22,424 bases of DNA. Source: Alcaligenaceae bacterium UBA6179 (GTDB lineage: Bacteria; Pseudomonadota; Gammaproteobacteria; Burkholderiales; Burkholderiaceae_B). A program made the translations under genes and the position numbers. The stretch is taken from contig DITR01000076.1 of NCBI GenBank assembly GCA_002422175.1, forward strand, positions 1 through 22,424, written 5' to 3'. The notes beneath the pieces are model-generated. The model saw only the letters and a list, made by a program, of their open reading frames with translations. It had not been told where the DNA came from and ran no database searches. This document shows positions 7,752 through 15,177 of this stretch, in pieces (the stretch's first letter is position 1; every line of letters begins with the position of its first letter).

Positions 7752-8999
7752 TCATAGCTGCTCAGTCATTTTGTTTGTCAATGCATGGTCTGAATGCTTA
7801 CGCTTTAAGGTCAGATCGACAAGCCCTTCAAGGCTATTTAAATGACTGACCGCCATAAAGCCTGAAATATAGGGTTGACTTAATTGTATGGCCAATGATT
7901 GGGGTACCTCAACGGTTGGGTGTAACCAGAATACATCAACCCCCATTTGTTTAATTGATTGTAGTACCTTGGGTAGCTCTTCAGGTGGGTCGGTATCGTA
8001 ACCATCACTCAACACAAATATTAAGTCATGACGACTTAAGCCTCTAATGCGTTGGCCATTACTGCCACGTTGGCTTTGAGTTAGAAATGCTTGGAAGTTG
8101 CTTGCAATACGCGTGCCGCCCCCAAAACCAAACGTTACCGTATTAATCTTTTCTTGAATACGGCCACTATTTTTCTTTAATAAGGCAGTGACTTCAATTA
8201 ATGCAGTATGAAACACAAAAACTCTCGCGTTCATGATTTGACAAAATGAACGCGCCATTCTTAAAAAAAACGGGGCATGAGATTCCATTGATTTACTGAC
8301 ATCAACCAAAATAAAAACCTTAGGCATCACTGTTTTTCGTTTTTTGGTTTGAAGCTTGATCAATTCGCCGGCTGTGCCCATTGCATGACGAATTGATTCT
8401 CGTAAATCAATTTTGGTTGCATTTGAGCGTTGTTTATATTTTTGTATCAGCTTTCTTCTTAGCCGAGCCTGCAGGGGGTAAATAAGCTTATCGAGTTGTT
8501 CACTGTCATGTGGCAACCAGTCGCCCAAGGGTTTTTCAGCGAGCGGGTCAACCCGACTGGCGCCCCCTTGTGCTTGATCTGAACCCGTTTCATCATTGCC
8601 CGATTGACCGTTTGCAAGCGCGACAGTGCTTTGGTTTGAAGAAGACGGCGCCGTTTGGCCATCATTTTTAATCTCTAAAATTAATTCGGGTAAAGATTTG
8701 CCACGACGTTGCTTGTGTGATGACTTAACTGTGCCCTTTATACGATGCGGAAACCAATAAGCATTAAAAAGCTCAGGAAACAGATGCCATTGCTTTTGAG
8801 AAGAGGATGCAATACCGCGCCAATATTTTTCTATTTTTTCAAAATCATGTATGCCCGCCAGCGTAGTGATTTTTACCATGGCGTGCAGTTCTGCTAACCC
8901 AATCACAAAACCATGGTCGCGCAAGTAGGCTACAAAATTTCGTATATTTTGATCTGGGTTGAGTGCCAGTTCAGGGCTTTTGGTCACGGTCTCGTTCAA
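7752..8999 (-). CDS. coxE: CoxE, VWA-domain CO dehydrogenase maturation protein
   Basis: This is a von Willebrand factor A protein that works with the AAA+ protein CoxD to finish the CuSMoO2 active site of aerobic CO dehydrogenase. It has 415 residues. The N-terminal part (about 15-90) is a helical region typical of CoxE-like proteins. Residues 112-150 form a low-complexity Ser/Asn/Gln/Gly linker. The VWA domain starts at about 226 with the metal-ion-dependent adhesion site D233-V-S235-K-S237, continues with GGGT (T296), and has SDGYDTDPP at 331-339. The start is TTG, because no ATG occurs near the N-terminus; coxD lies just upstream in the same frame, separated by one TAA and five codons, without a clear ribosome binding site. 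Confidence 0.87.
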   Translation of the reverse strand: MNETVTKSPELALNPDQNIRNFVAYLRDHGFVIGLAELHAMVKITTLAGIHDFEKIEKYWRGIASSSQKQWHLFPELFNAYWFPHRIKGTVKSSHKQRRGKSLPELILEIKNDGQTAPSSSNQSTVALANGQSGNDETGSDQAQGGASRVDPLAEKPLGDWLPHDSEQLDKLIYPLQARLRRKLIQKYKQRSNATKIDLRESIRHAMGTAGELIKLQTKKRKTVMPKVFILVDVSKSMESHAPFFLRMARSFCQIMNARVFVFHTALIEVTALLKKNSGRIQEKINTVTFGFGGGTRIASNFQAFLTQSQRGSNGQRIRGLSRHDLIFVLSDGYDTDPPEELPKVLQSIKQMGVDVFWLHPTVEVPQSLAIQLSQPYISGFMAVSHLNSLEGLVDLTLKRKHSDHALTNKMTEQL

Positions 9000-9014
9000 A
9001 AAGATTAAGTCGAG

Positions 9015-9929
9015 TTATGCACGTGATGGCATCACGCCAGCGTCAATGCCGACACGTTGCTGGGACCCCATTAATTTAGTCAGTACTTGTTCAGAAATCT
9101 GCCATTGATCGCTTCGCGTTTTAAGTAAAGCGCTCAAGCTCTGGGCCAGTTCGTTGGGGTCTTGGGGCAGGGCTTTTAGCTCACGCGCACATAATATTCT
9201 GATCCAATCGAGCGTTTCAGCAACACCGGGGATTTTGTCTAAATCTTGTTTGCGTAATTGGTGAATAAACAGCACGGCTTGCTGTATGAGGTCTGCGTTT
9301 GCTTGCGGAATAAGGGTCTTCACAATCGTCATTTCACGCGCTACGCTTGGGTAATCAACATAATGAAACAAGCAACGCCGCCGTAAGGCGTCTGAGAGGT
9401 CTCGTGTACCGTTGCTAGTCAAAATCACTAAAGGGTGACTTTTGGCTTTGATTGTGCCGAGTTCGGGTACCGATATTTGAAACTCACCCAGTACTTCTAA
9501 TAAGTACGCCTCAAAAGACTCGTCGGCACGATCAATTTCATCAATTAGCAACACGGCAGACTGTTCAGACGTAATGGCCTGCATCAACGGTCTTTGAAGT
9601 AAAAAGTCTTCGCTAAACAAGTCGTCACGTAATGATGATTGCCCTGACCCTTCGGCTTCTCTTAAACGAATTTCGAGCAACTGACGGCTGTAATTCCATT
9701 CATAAACAGCTTGGTTTAAATCAAGGCTTTCATGACACTGAAGGCGAAACAAAGGCCTGTTAAGCGCTAAGGCGGCGGCTTGAGCTATCGCAGTTTTACC
9801 AACCCCCGCTTCACCCTCTAATAAAATGGGTCTATCAATCGTTAAGCCCATCCAGACGATCTCTGCCAAACTGTCGTCAGCAATATAACCAGACTTGGCT
9901 AAGCGCTCTGAAATATCTTTGACGTTCAT
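9015..9929 (-). CDS. coxD: CoxD, MoxR-type AAA+ ATPase for CO dehydrogenase maturation
   Basis: This is a MoxR-family AAA+ ATPase. In Oligotropha carboxidovorans, CoxD is needed to install the sulfur and copper of the Mo-Cu centre after CoxMSL is assembled. The 304-residue protein has Walker A GEAGVGKT at 39-46, Walker B VLLIDEID at 125-132, a sensor-1 stretch LVILTSNGTRDLSDALRRR near 168-186 and the LFHYVDYPS segment that follows in MoxR proteins. A modest AAAGG ribosome binding site precedes the ATG. It is paired with the VWA protein CoxE, the usual MoxR-VWA arrangement. It follows coxG by 24 bases. Assignment as CoxD rather than a generic MoxR relies on operon position. Confidence 0.9.
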   Translation of the reverse strand: MNVKDISERLAKSGYIADDSLAEIVWMGLTIDRPILLEGEAGVGKTAIAQAAALALNRPLFRLQCHESLDLNQAVYEWNYSRQLLEIRLREAEGSGQSSLRDDLFSEDFLLQRPLMQAITSEQSAVLLIDEIDRADESFEAYLLEVLGEFQISVPELGTIKAKSHPLVILTSNGTRDLSDALRRRCLFHYVDYPSVAREMTIVKTLIPQANADLIQQAVLFIHQLRKQDLDKIPGVAETLDWIRILCARELKALPQDPNELAQSLSALLKTRSDQWQISEQVLTKLMGSQQRVGIDAGVMPSRA

Positions 9930-9953
9930 GCAAATTGCCTTTGAAACTTATAT

Positions 9954-10589
9954 TTATTTACCAAAAAGTCTAGCAAAGAAACTTTTGATGAGCATCCAGG
10001 CAATTGCCAAGCCATTTAATTCGCTTTGAAGTTTCGGTGCTTCGGTTGTGGCTGAAGAAGCATGGCCAGCATGGTTGGCTTGTTCGGTTGAAGCCTCACC
10101 TGATGAGCCTTCTTGAGGTTCAGCTAGTGTTGCGGCCATTGCTTTGGCTTTGATGGCAAAGTTATCGGCAAATTGCTGCAAAATCATGTCAGAAACAGAC
10201 GTCATCATGCGGCCGCCAAACTGGGCAAACTTGCCATTCACAATAACAGATGCTTTGCCGGTTAAGGTGACCTGGTTTTCATCCACTTTTGTAATGGTGG
10301 CAGTTAAATTCATTGAGGCCGATGAACCGCCTTTGTCGGCGCCTTTACCTAACAATTGAATTTGTTTGTTTGCTTCGTCAACCCCGAGTACTTCAATATC
10401 GCCTGCAAAAGCGGCTGATGCCGGACCGACTTTGACTTTGACACTACCTTTGTAATGCGTCTCGTCAATCTGCTCAGTGATCGTCGCACCTGGCATACAG
10501 GTTGCCAGTTCGGTGATGTTAGAAAGAACCTGCCAGCATGCTTTTTCACTAGCAGGTATGGGGTATTGCTTGTCTATGACGACTTCCAT
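9954..10589 (-). CDS. coxG: CoxG, SRPBCC-domain protein linking CO dehydrogenase to membrane/quinone
   Basis: This is a CoxG-family protein with an SRPBCC (START-like) hydrophobic-pocket domain at about residues 1-152, including the family-typical CMPGATITEQ stretch near 31-40 and VKVKVGPASAAFAGDIE near 50-66. A low-complexity Ser/Ala/Glu linker (156-186) leads to a C-terminal hydrophobic or amphipathic helix (about 188-211, ending FFARLFGK) that could anchor it in the membrane. CoxG proteins recruit CO dehydrogenase to the inner membrane and are thought to handle quinone so that electrons reach the respiratory chain. An AAGGAA ribosome binding site precedes the ATG. Here the gene sits between coxL and coxD, rather than after coxE and coxF as in Oligotropha, and is separated from coxL by a 201-base spacer with two hairpins. 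Confidence 0.9.
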   Translation of the reverse strand: MEVVIDKQYPIPASEKACWQVLSNITELATCMPGATITEQIDETHYKGSVKVKVGPASAAFAGDIEVLGVDEANKQIQLLGKGADKGGSSASMNLTATITKVDENQVTLTGKASVIVNGKFAQFGGRMMTSVSDMILQQFADNFAIKAKAMAATLAEPQEGSSGEASTEQANHAGHASSATTEAPKLQSELNGLAIAWMLIKSFFARLFGK

Positions 10590-10634
10590 TACTTATTTCC
10601 TTTTGAGCTCATGATTAGCTCATTTTAAAAACCA

Positions 10635-10644
10635 ACTGATCAGT
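10635..10644. repeat. Palindrome upstream of coxG
   Basis: ACTGATCAGT is a perfect 10-bp palindrome about 46 bases before the coxG start. It could be a protein-binding half-site pair or chance. It is one of several symmetric elements in the coxL-coxG spacer. Confidence 0.3.
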
Positions 10645-10671
10645 AAACTTCAACTGATTTGATGTCATGTG

Positions 10672-10711
10672 ATTGAATTCAAATTGAAGCGATCTTCAAA
10701 TTGAATTCAAT
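10672..10711 (-). repeat. Long hairpin in coxL-coxG intercistronic spacer
   Basis: Two 18-base arms (10672-10689 and 10694-10711) pair with a single A-A mismatch around the four-base loop CGAT. In the minus-strand cox transcript this gives a long AT-rich stem-loop about 80 bases after the coxL stop and 80 bases before coxG. No run of T follows, so it looks more like an RNA-stabilising or processing structure than a terminator. A role in raising coxMSL relative to coxGDE is inference. Confidence 0.6.
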
Positions 10712-10738
10712 GAGGTATTAAACAGGCTTAAAACGAAT

Positions 10739-10778
10739 ATTCAAACCGAATCGAATGTGTGTTCAAGTCGGTTTGAAT
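10739..10778 (-). repeat. Second hairpin just after the coxL stop
   Basis: ATTCAAACCGA (10739-10749) and its exact complement TCGGTTTGAAT (10768-10778) form an 11-bp stem with an 18-base loop, starting 12 bases after the coxL stop in the transcript. Its closeness to the stop suggests 3'-end protection of the coxMSL message; partial termination is possible but no T tract is present. Confidence 0.55.
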
Positions 10779-10790
10779 GGATGTCAATCG

Positions 10791-13196
10791 TTAGTTCAAG
10801 TTCAAATTGTTTTTCTTCAGTTCTTTCCAAGTGCGAAAAGCAGTATGGGGCATGTCAATATGTGTCACACCGACATGTGAAAACGCATCAACCATGGCTG
10901 CTGTAAAGGTAGGAATACTGCCCACGTGTGGTGATTCAGCGACCCCTTTTGCCCCAATGGGGTGATGGGGGGAGGGGGTTACAGTGTAGTCTGTTTCCCA
11001 ATGCGGAGTTTCAACAGCAGTGGGTATGAAGTAGTCCATTAATGAATTGCCCTGAATGTTGCCTTGTGCGTCAAATGACAGCAACTGACCCATTGCAACT
11101 GCAAAACCTTCTGTTAACCCACCGTGAATTTGACCTTCGATAATCATAGGGTTGATGCGTGTTCCACAATCATCTAAAGCATAGAAGCGCCTCACTTTAG
11201 TCTCGCCCGTTGAGCGATCAATATCAAGCACAGCCAAATAAATACCAAATGGGAAGGTAAAGTTCGGCGGGTCATAATAATGAACAGCTTCAAGGCCGGG
11301 CTCAAGGCCTTCTGGGGGTTGATGATAGGCCGCCCATGAAATATCTTTCATGGTTTTAAACTTATCGTCATTGCCTCTGACTTTAAAACGATCGACTTCC
11401 CATTCAAGGTCAGCTTCGCTGACTTCGAGTAATGACGCAGCGATTTTTTTGGCTTTGGCATGAATTTTTCTTGATGCCATGGCAATGGCGGCACCGGCAA
11501 CCGGTGTCGAACGTGAACCATAAGTCCCTAAGCCGTAGGGCGCCGTGTTGGTATCGCCTTCTTCAACTTGAATCACTTCTGACGATATGCCAAGTTCAGT
11601 TGCGATGATTTGAGCGTAGGTGGTTTGGTGACCTTGACCTTGTGAAATCGTACCCATTCTAGCGATGGCGCTACCGGTTGGGTCAACCCGTATTTCGCAT
11701 GAGTCAAACATACCAATACCTAAAATATCGCAAATCTTGCTTGGACCGGCACCCACAACCTCGGTAAACGTAACCAGACCTATACCCATCAATGTGGGTG
11801 AGTGAGGGTCTGCACGCTTTGCTGCTTGCTCAGCACGTAAGCCTTGGTAGTCAACGGCATCAAGCACCTTTTTAAGGGCTGTGTGGTAGTCACCCGAGTC
11901 GTACTCGAAACCAAATGCTGACGTATAGGGAAACTGTTCTTTTTTAATAAAGTTCTTTTCACGTATCTCAGCTTTGTCCATATTGAGTTTTTGCGCTAAG
12001 ACGTCAACCATACGTTCAATTAAATAGACGGCTTCGGTAACCCTAAACGAGCATCGATACGCCACACCGCCCGGGGCTTTGTTGGTGTAGACGCCTTTGA
12101 CCGAGCAGTGTGCAGCAGGAATATCATAAGAGCCTGAACAAATATGAAAGAACCCAGCTGGGAATTTACTGGGGTCTGCACACGCATCAAAGGCACCGTG
12201 ATCGGCTAAAACATCGACACGTAAACCTTGAATTTTGCCATCGGCGGTTGCAGCCAGCTCGCCACTCATGTGATAGTCACGAGCAAAAGCAGTTGAAGAC
12301 AGATTTTCAATACGGTCTTCAACCCACTTAACGGGGCGACCTAGAACAATAGACGCCACAATGGCACAGACGTAGCCTGGGTAAATGCCAACTTTGTTAC
12401 CAAAGCCACCACCAATATCGGGCGAAATAATACGTACCTTTGATTCAGGAATACCTGAAAGCATCGACACAACGGTGCGTACCACGTGAGGGGCTTGGCT
12501 GGTAATGTAGGTTGTGAGGTCACCTTTGATCGGGTCAAATGATGCGACGCAACCGCATGTTTCTAGAGGGCAGGGGTGCACACGAGGATACATCATGTCT
12601 TGCGTGACGATGATGTCAGCCTTTTCAAAGGCTAAGTCAGCGGCTGCTTTATCGCCTGCTGTCCAGGTGAATATTTCGTTGGGGTGATTACGTTTGCCAT
12701 GTGCACCTTCGGTTTTACCCACGAGGTCTTCACGTAATATGGGGGCGTCTGGCTTGAGTGCACTGAACGGGTCAATCACCACGTCGAGCTCTTCATATTC
12801 AACCCAAACGGCTTCTTTGCCATCTGCTGCAGCGTAGCGTGTTTCAGCAATCACAACCGCAACTTCCTGCATTTGAAAATGTACTTTTTCATCAGCCAGC
12901 ACAGCGGCAACGTCACCTGCTAAAGTCGGCATCCAATGCAACTTAAGAGGCTTTAAATCTTCAGCTGTTAAAACAGCTAAAACGCCTGGAATTTTAAGAG
13001 CGGCTTCTTTGTTAATTGATTTAATGCGCGCATGGGCAAGCGGCGAGCGCACGATGTCCATATAAACCATATTTGGCATTTTAATGTCATCAACATAGGT
13101 GCCCTTGCCTTGAATAAAGCGCGCATCTTCTTTGCGTAGGCGTGAATCGCCCATGCCCATTAGAGCGGCTTCACGGTCTTGAAGTGGTGCATTCAT
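10791..13196 (-). CDS. coxL: CoxL, large catalytic subunit of form I aerobic CO dehydrogenase (Mo-Cu)
   Basis: This is the molybdenum- and copper-containing catalytic subunit, oxidising CO with water to CO2, two protons and two electrons. It has 801 residues, close to the roughly 800-810 of known form I enzymes. The diagnostic active-site loop V-A-Y-R-C-S-F-R is present, with C382 as the copper ligand and R381 before it; form II homologues carry AYRGAGR instead, and xanthine dehydrogenases lack the cysteine. The molybdopterin-binding GGGFGNKVG stretch lies near residue 265, and the catalytic glutamate is E754 in GAKGVAESP. A GGAG ribosome binding site precedes the ATG. It follows coxS by 33 bases. 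The product acts as a (CoxMSL)2 dimer on the cytoplasmic side of the membrane. The form I call is made directly from the motif and is strong. Confidence 0.97.
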   Translation of the reverse strand: MNAPLQDREAALMGMGDSRLRKEDARFIQGKGTYVDDIKMPNMVYMDIVRSPLAHARIKSINKEAALKIPGVLAVLTAEDLKPLKLHWMPTLAGDVAAVLADEKVHFQMQEVAVVIAETRYAAADGKEAVWVEYEELDVVIDPFSALKPDAPILREDLVGKTEGAHGKRNHPNEIFTWTAGDKAAADLAFEKADIIVTQDMMYPRVHPCPLETCGCVASFDPIKGDLTTYITSQAPHVVRTVVSMLSGIPESKVRIISPDIGGGFGNKVGIYPGYVCAIVASIVLGRPVKWVEDRIENLSSTAFARDYHMSGELAATADGKIQGLRVDVLADHGAFDACADPSKFPAGFFHICSGSYDIPAAHCSVKGVYTNKAPGGVAYRCSFRVTEAVYLIERMVDVLAQKLNMDKAEIREKNFIKKEQFPYTSAFGFEYDSGDYHTALKKVLDAVDYQGLRAEQAAKRADPHSPTLMGIGLVTFTEVVGAGPSKICDILGIGMFDSCEIRVDPTGSAIARMGTISQGQGHQTTYAQIIATELGISSEVIQVEEGDTNTAPYGLGTYGSRSTPVAGAAIAMASRKIHAKAKKIAASLLEVSEADLEWEVDRFKVRGNDDKFKTMKDISWAAYHQPPEGLEPGLEAVHYYDPPNFTFPFGIYLAVLDIDRSTGETKVRRFYALDDCGTRINPMIIEGQIHGGLTEGFAVAMGQLLSFDAQGNIQGNSLMDYFIPTAVETPHWETDYTVTPSPHHPIGAKGVAESPHVGSIPTFTAAMVDAFSHVGVTHIDMPHTAFRTWKELKKNNLNLN

Positions 13197-13229
13197 GTTC
13201 TGTCTCCGTATCGAATTGGAATAATGGTC

Positions 13230-13721
13230 TTAAGCCGTTGCAGTCGCTGTTTCTTGTAATTTTTTTGCAGCATATTGCACCGCTTTCACAATGTTTTGGT
13301 AGCCCGTGCAACGGCACAAATTACCTGAAATACCGACGCGTATTTCTTCTTCAGTTGGGTTTGGGTTTTCAATTAAAAGACGATAGCTTCTAACCAACAT
13401 GCCTGGCGTACAGTAGCCGCATTGCAAGCCATGTTCTTTATAAAAGCCTTCTTGCACGGCGTGAAGCACGCCATTTTGAGCTAACCCTTCAACCGTTAAA
13501 ATATCGCTGCCTTCGCATTGAACAGCTAAGTGCGTACACGATTTAACTGAATCACCATCTATATCAACGGTACAGGCACCGCAATGGCCCGTTTCACATC
13601 CAATATGTGCGCCGGTCAAATTGAGTTGCTCTCTTAAAAAATGAATGAGTAGCGTGCGGTGCTCAACGGCTTCTTCAACTTTCTTGCCATTTATATTCAT
13701 GCTGACTAATGTTTTACTCAT
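13230..13721 (-). CDS. coxS: CoxS, 2Fe-2S small subunit of CO dehydrogenase
   Basis: This is the small iron-sulfur subunit carrying electrons from the Mo-Cu site in CoxL to FAD in CoxM. It has 163 residues. The N-terminal plant-ferredoxin-like domain has C42, C47, C50 and C62 (C-x4-C-x2-C-x11-C). The C-terminal four-helix domain has C101-x2-C104 in QCGYCTPGM and C136-x-C138 in NLCRCTGY, so all eight ligands of the two clusters are present. A CGGAG ribosome binding site precedes the ATG, and the gene starts 27 bases after coxM. Alone it could belong to any xanthine-oxidase-family enzyme; adjacency to form I coxL decides the call. Confidence 0.96.
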   Translation of the reverse strand: MSKTLVSMNINGKKVEEAVEHRTLLIHFLREQLNLTGAHIGCETGHCGACTVDIDGDSVKSCTHLAVQCEGSDILTVEGLAQNGVLHAVQEGFYKEHGLQCGYCTPGMLVRSYRLLIENPNPTEEEIRVGISGNLCRCTGYQNIVKAVQYAAKKLQETATATA

Positions 13722-13748
13722 GATTTAGGACTCCGAATATTTGGTCGA

Positions 13749-14612
13749 TTAACGTAGTTGACTTGCGGCATCAAGTAAGGCGCGTTTGGTCATGACACCT
13801 GCCATGGCGGTTTTGTATTCTGCGTCGCCGCGTAAATCTTCAGCAGGGTTGCAAATGGCTGTCACCGCATCAACCACTTTGTTCAAAATATCTTCAGAAA
13901 GCGGTTGGCCAATGAGAATATTTTCTGCATCGGTTGCTCTCAAGGCTGTGTCAGCCACATTGGTTAAACCAATGCGTACCATTGACACCTTATCGCCATT
14001 CATTTGTAAAACAATGGCAGCTGCCGCCGTGGCCCAGTCGCCTGTTTTACGCTTGAGCTTAAAGTAAGCCGTGCCTGTATGAGTAGCGAGGGGTGCGATG
14101 TGTATTTCAGTCAAGATCTCGTTTTCTTTAAGATCAGTCATGTATGTGCCATGAAAGAAATCAACTGCCTTAACTGAACGCTCACCATCAGGGCCCGTTA
14201 GTATAAAAGTCGCATCGAGGGCCATCATAATAGCGGGGTGGTCGTTGGCTGGGTCGCCATGCGCAATGTCACCACCGATCGTGCCACGATTGCGTACTTG
14301 AGGGTCAGCAATCAATTTAACGGCCTTCGGTATAAGTGAAACCTTGTCTTTTAGTAGCGCTGAATTTAGCAAGGCGCTTTCTACCGTCATGGCACCAATT
14401 TTAATGACACCATCTTCTTCTTTGATGCCCCTGAGTTGATCTATTTTATTGAGATCAATTAAATGAGGCGGTTCAGCAAAGCGCAATTTCATCATGGGCA
14501 ATAGACTGTGGCCACCCGCTAATATTTTGGCATCCTCACCGTACTGATTTAATAATGCAACCGCATCGCTTAATGTTTTAGGTGCGTGATATTCAAACTC
14601 TGGGGGAATCAT
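13749..14612 (-). CDS. coxM: CoxM, FAD-binding medium subunit of CO dehydrogenase
   Basis: This is the flavoprotein subunit that takes electrons from the CoxS clusters and passes them to the quinone pool. It has 287 residues, the normal length. Both FAD-binding signatures are present: AGGHS at 32-36 (with LLPMMKLR following) and TIGGD at 111-115, preceded by the DPQVRNRG stretch. It is the first gene of the operon, giving the coxM-S-L order found in form I clusters. A strong AAGGAG ribosome binding site (14619-14624) lies seven bases before the ATG. The promoter should be in the divergent region upstream. Confidence 0.96.
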   Translation of the reverse strand: MIPPEFEYHAPKTLSDAVALLNQYGEDAKILAGGHSLLPMMKLRFAEPPHLIDLNKIDQLRGIKEEDGVIKIGAMTVESALLNSALLKDKVSLIPKAVKLIADPQVRNRGTIGGDIAHGDPANDHPAIMMALDATFILTGPDGERSVKAVDFFHGTYMTDLKENEILTEIHIAPLATHTGTAYFKLKRKTGDWATAAAAIVLQMNGDKVSMVRIGLTNVADTALRATDAENILIGQPLSEDILNKVVDAVTAICNPAEDLRGDAEYKTAMAGVMTKRALLDAASQLR

Positions 14613-14792
14613 TCAGGTCTCCTTGGTTGACAAGATCAGATTGATTTATCAATGAATAATAGGGTTAAAACTAATATACTGACCTAAACAACTTGTTAAA
14701 AGAAATATTTAACTTTCTACGGGTTTACGATGAGCATGCCATGTAAGTGTTAGGGTTATTTGGCAAGATGTTCGCCAAGGCGTTTAGTATAA

Positions 14793-14804
14793 AAGAAGCT
14801 TCTT
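14793..14804. repeat. Perfect 12-bp palindrome in the cox control region
   Basis: AAGAAGCTTCTT reads the same on both strands, about 180 bases upstream of the coxM start. It is immediately followed by a second symmetric element. It is a candidate regulator-binding site; no matching regulator is seen in the window. Confidence 0.4.
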
Positions 14805-14808
14805 GAAT

Positions 14809-14828
14809 ATGATTAAATTATTAATCAT
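14809..14828. repeat. Inverted repeat ATGATTAA/TTAATCAT in the cox control region
   Basis: Perfect 8-bp arms separated by the four bases ATTA, four bases after the preceding palindrome. The dyad looks like an operator for a dimeric regulator. In this AT-rich stretch chance symmetry is possible. Confidence 0.4.
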
Positions 14829-14848
14829 CCGTCTTAAACTATGAAATC

Positions 14849-14880
14849 ACAATTTATTTAATTATTTAATTATAAATTGT
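14849..14880. repeat. Inverted repeat ACAATTTAT/ATAAATTGT in the cox control region
   Basis: Perfect 9-bp arms around a 14-base AT-only spacer. It is the third symmetric element within 90 bases. Possible operator or nucleoid-protein site; AT composition weakens the case. Confidence 0.35.
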
Positions 14881-15032
14881 AAAGTTTTATATTATTCAAT
14901 AGGTTATTGTGAATCTTGAAGTGTGAGTTGTGAGGTGTAAATTCATGATTGTCAAACCATAAATCGTTTGATTGCTGAACTAATATAATTTTTGCTGTAT
15001 TTTCCTTTTTGATTTTTTATTGAATCAATAGT

Positions 15033-15058
15033 TATTTGCTATTTGCTATTTGCTATTT
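15033..15058. repeat. Heptanucleotide tandem repeat (TATTTGC)
   Basis: TATTTGC is repeated three times exactly (15033-15053), followed by a partial TATTT, about 120 bases before the start of the plus-strand membrane protein. Short tandem repeats of this kind can change copy number by slippage and alter promoter spacing, but the copy number is low. Confidence 0.6.
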
Positions 15059-15177
15059 TTTATTTGTTTTAGATATTTTATTTCGCGATGTGTGCAGTTC
15101 AGCATTTATAGAATATTTAAATTTATAGTTTTAGAATTTAATATTTAAAAAACCGTTTTTTTTTAAAGCCTGCTCTT

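Larger units (their letters stand above)
14613..15177. promoter_or_regulatory. AT-rich divergent control region between coxM and a membrane-protein gene
   Basis: About 565 bases hold no convincing gene. The region is very AT-rich, especially 14800-15170. It must contain the cox promoter (minus strand) and probably the promoter of the membrane protein (plus strand). TATA-like hexamers exist near 14670-14685 on the minus strand but none has a well-spaced -35 partner, so I do not assign promoters. Three palindromic elements (14793-14804, 14809-14828, 14849-14880) and a heptanucleotide repeat (15033-15058) stand out. No regulator gene is adjacent. Confidence 0.6.

Noticed and set aside
10144..10359. 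Plus-strand 71-residue reading frame opposite coxG
   Set aside because: It is antisense to coxG and its residue make-up mirrors the complementary codons; no independent evidence.
13786..14067. Plus-strand 93-residue reading frame opposite coxM
   Set aside because: It is fully antisense to a strongly supported gene and has no recognisable domain or start signal.
10791..14612. Xanthine dehydrogenase, nicotinate or quinoline oxidoreductase, or form II (putative) CO dehydrogenase
   Set aside because: These share the M-S-L architecture, but the AYRCSFR loop with the copper-ligand cysteine and the coxG-D-E neighbours identify form I CO dehydrogenase.
15141..15170. A/T-rich symmetric stretch as a rho-independent terminator before the membrane-protein gene
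   Set aside because: It is only A and T runs around CCG, has no GC-rich stem and lies directly upstream of a start codon.
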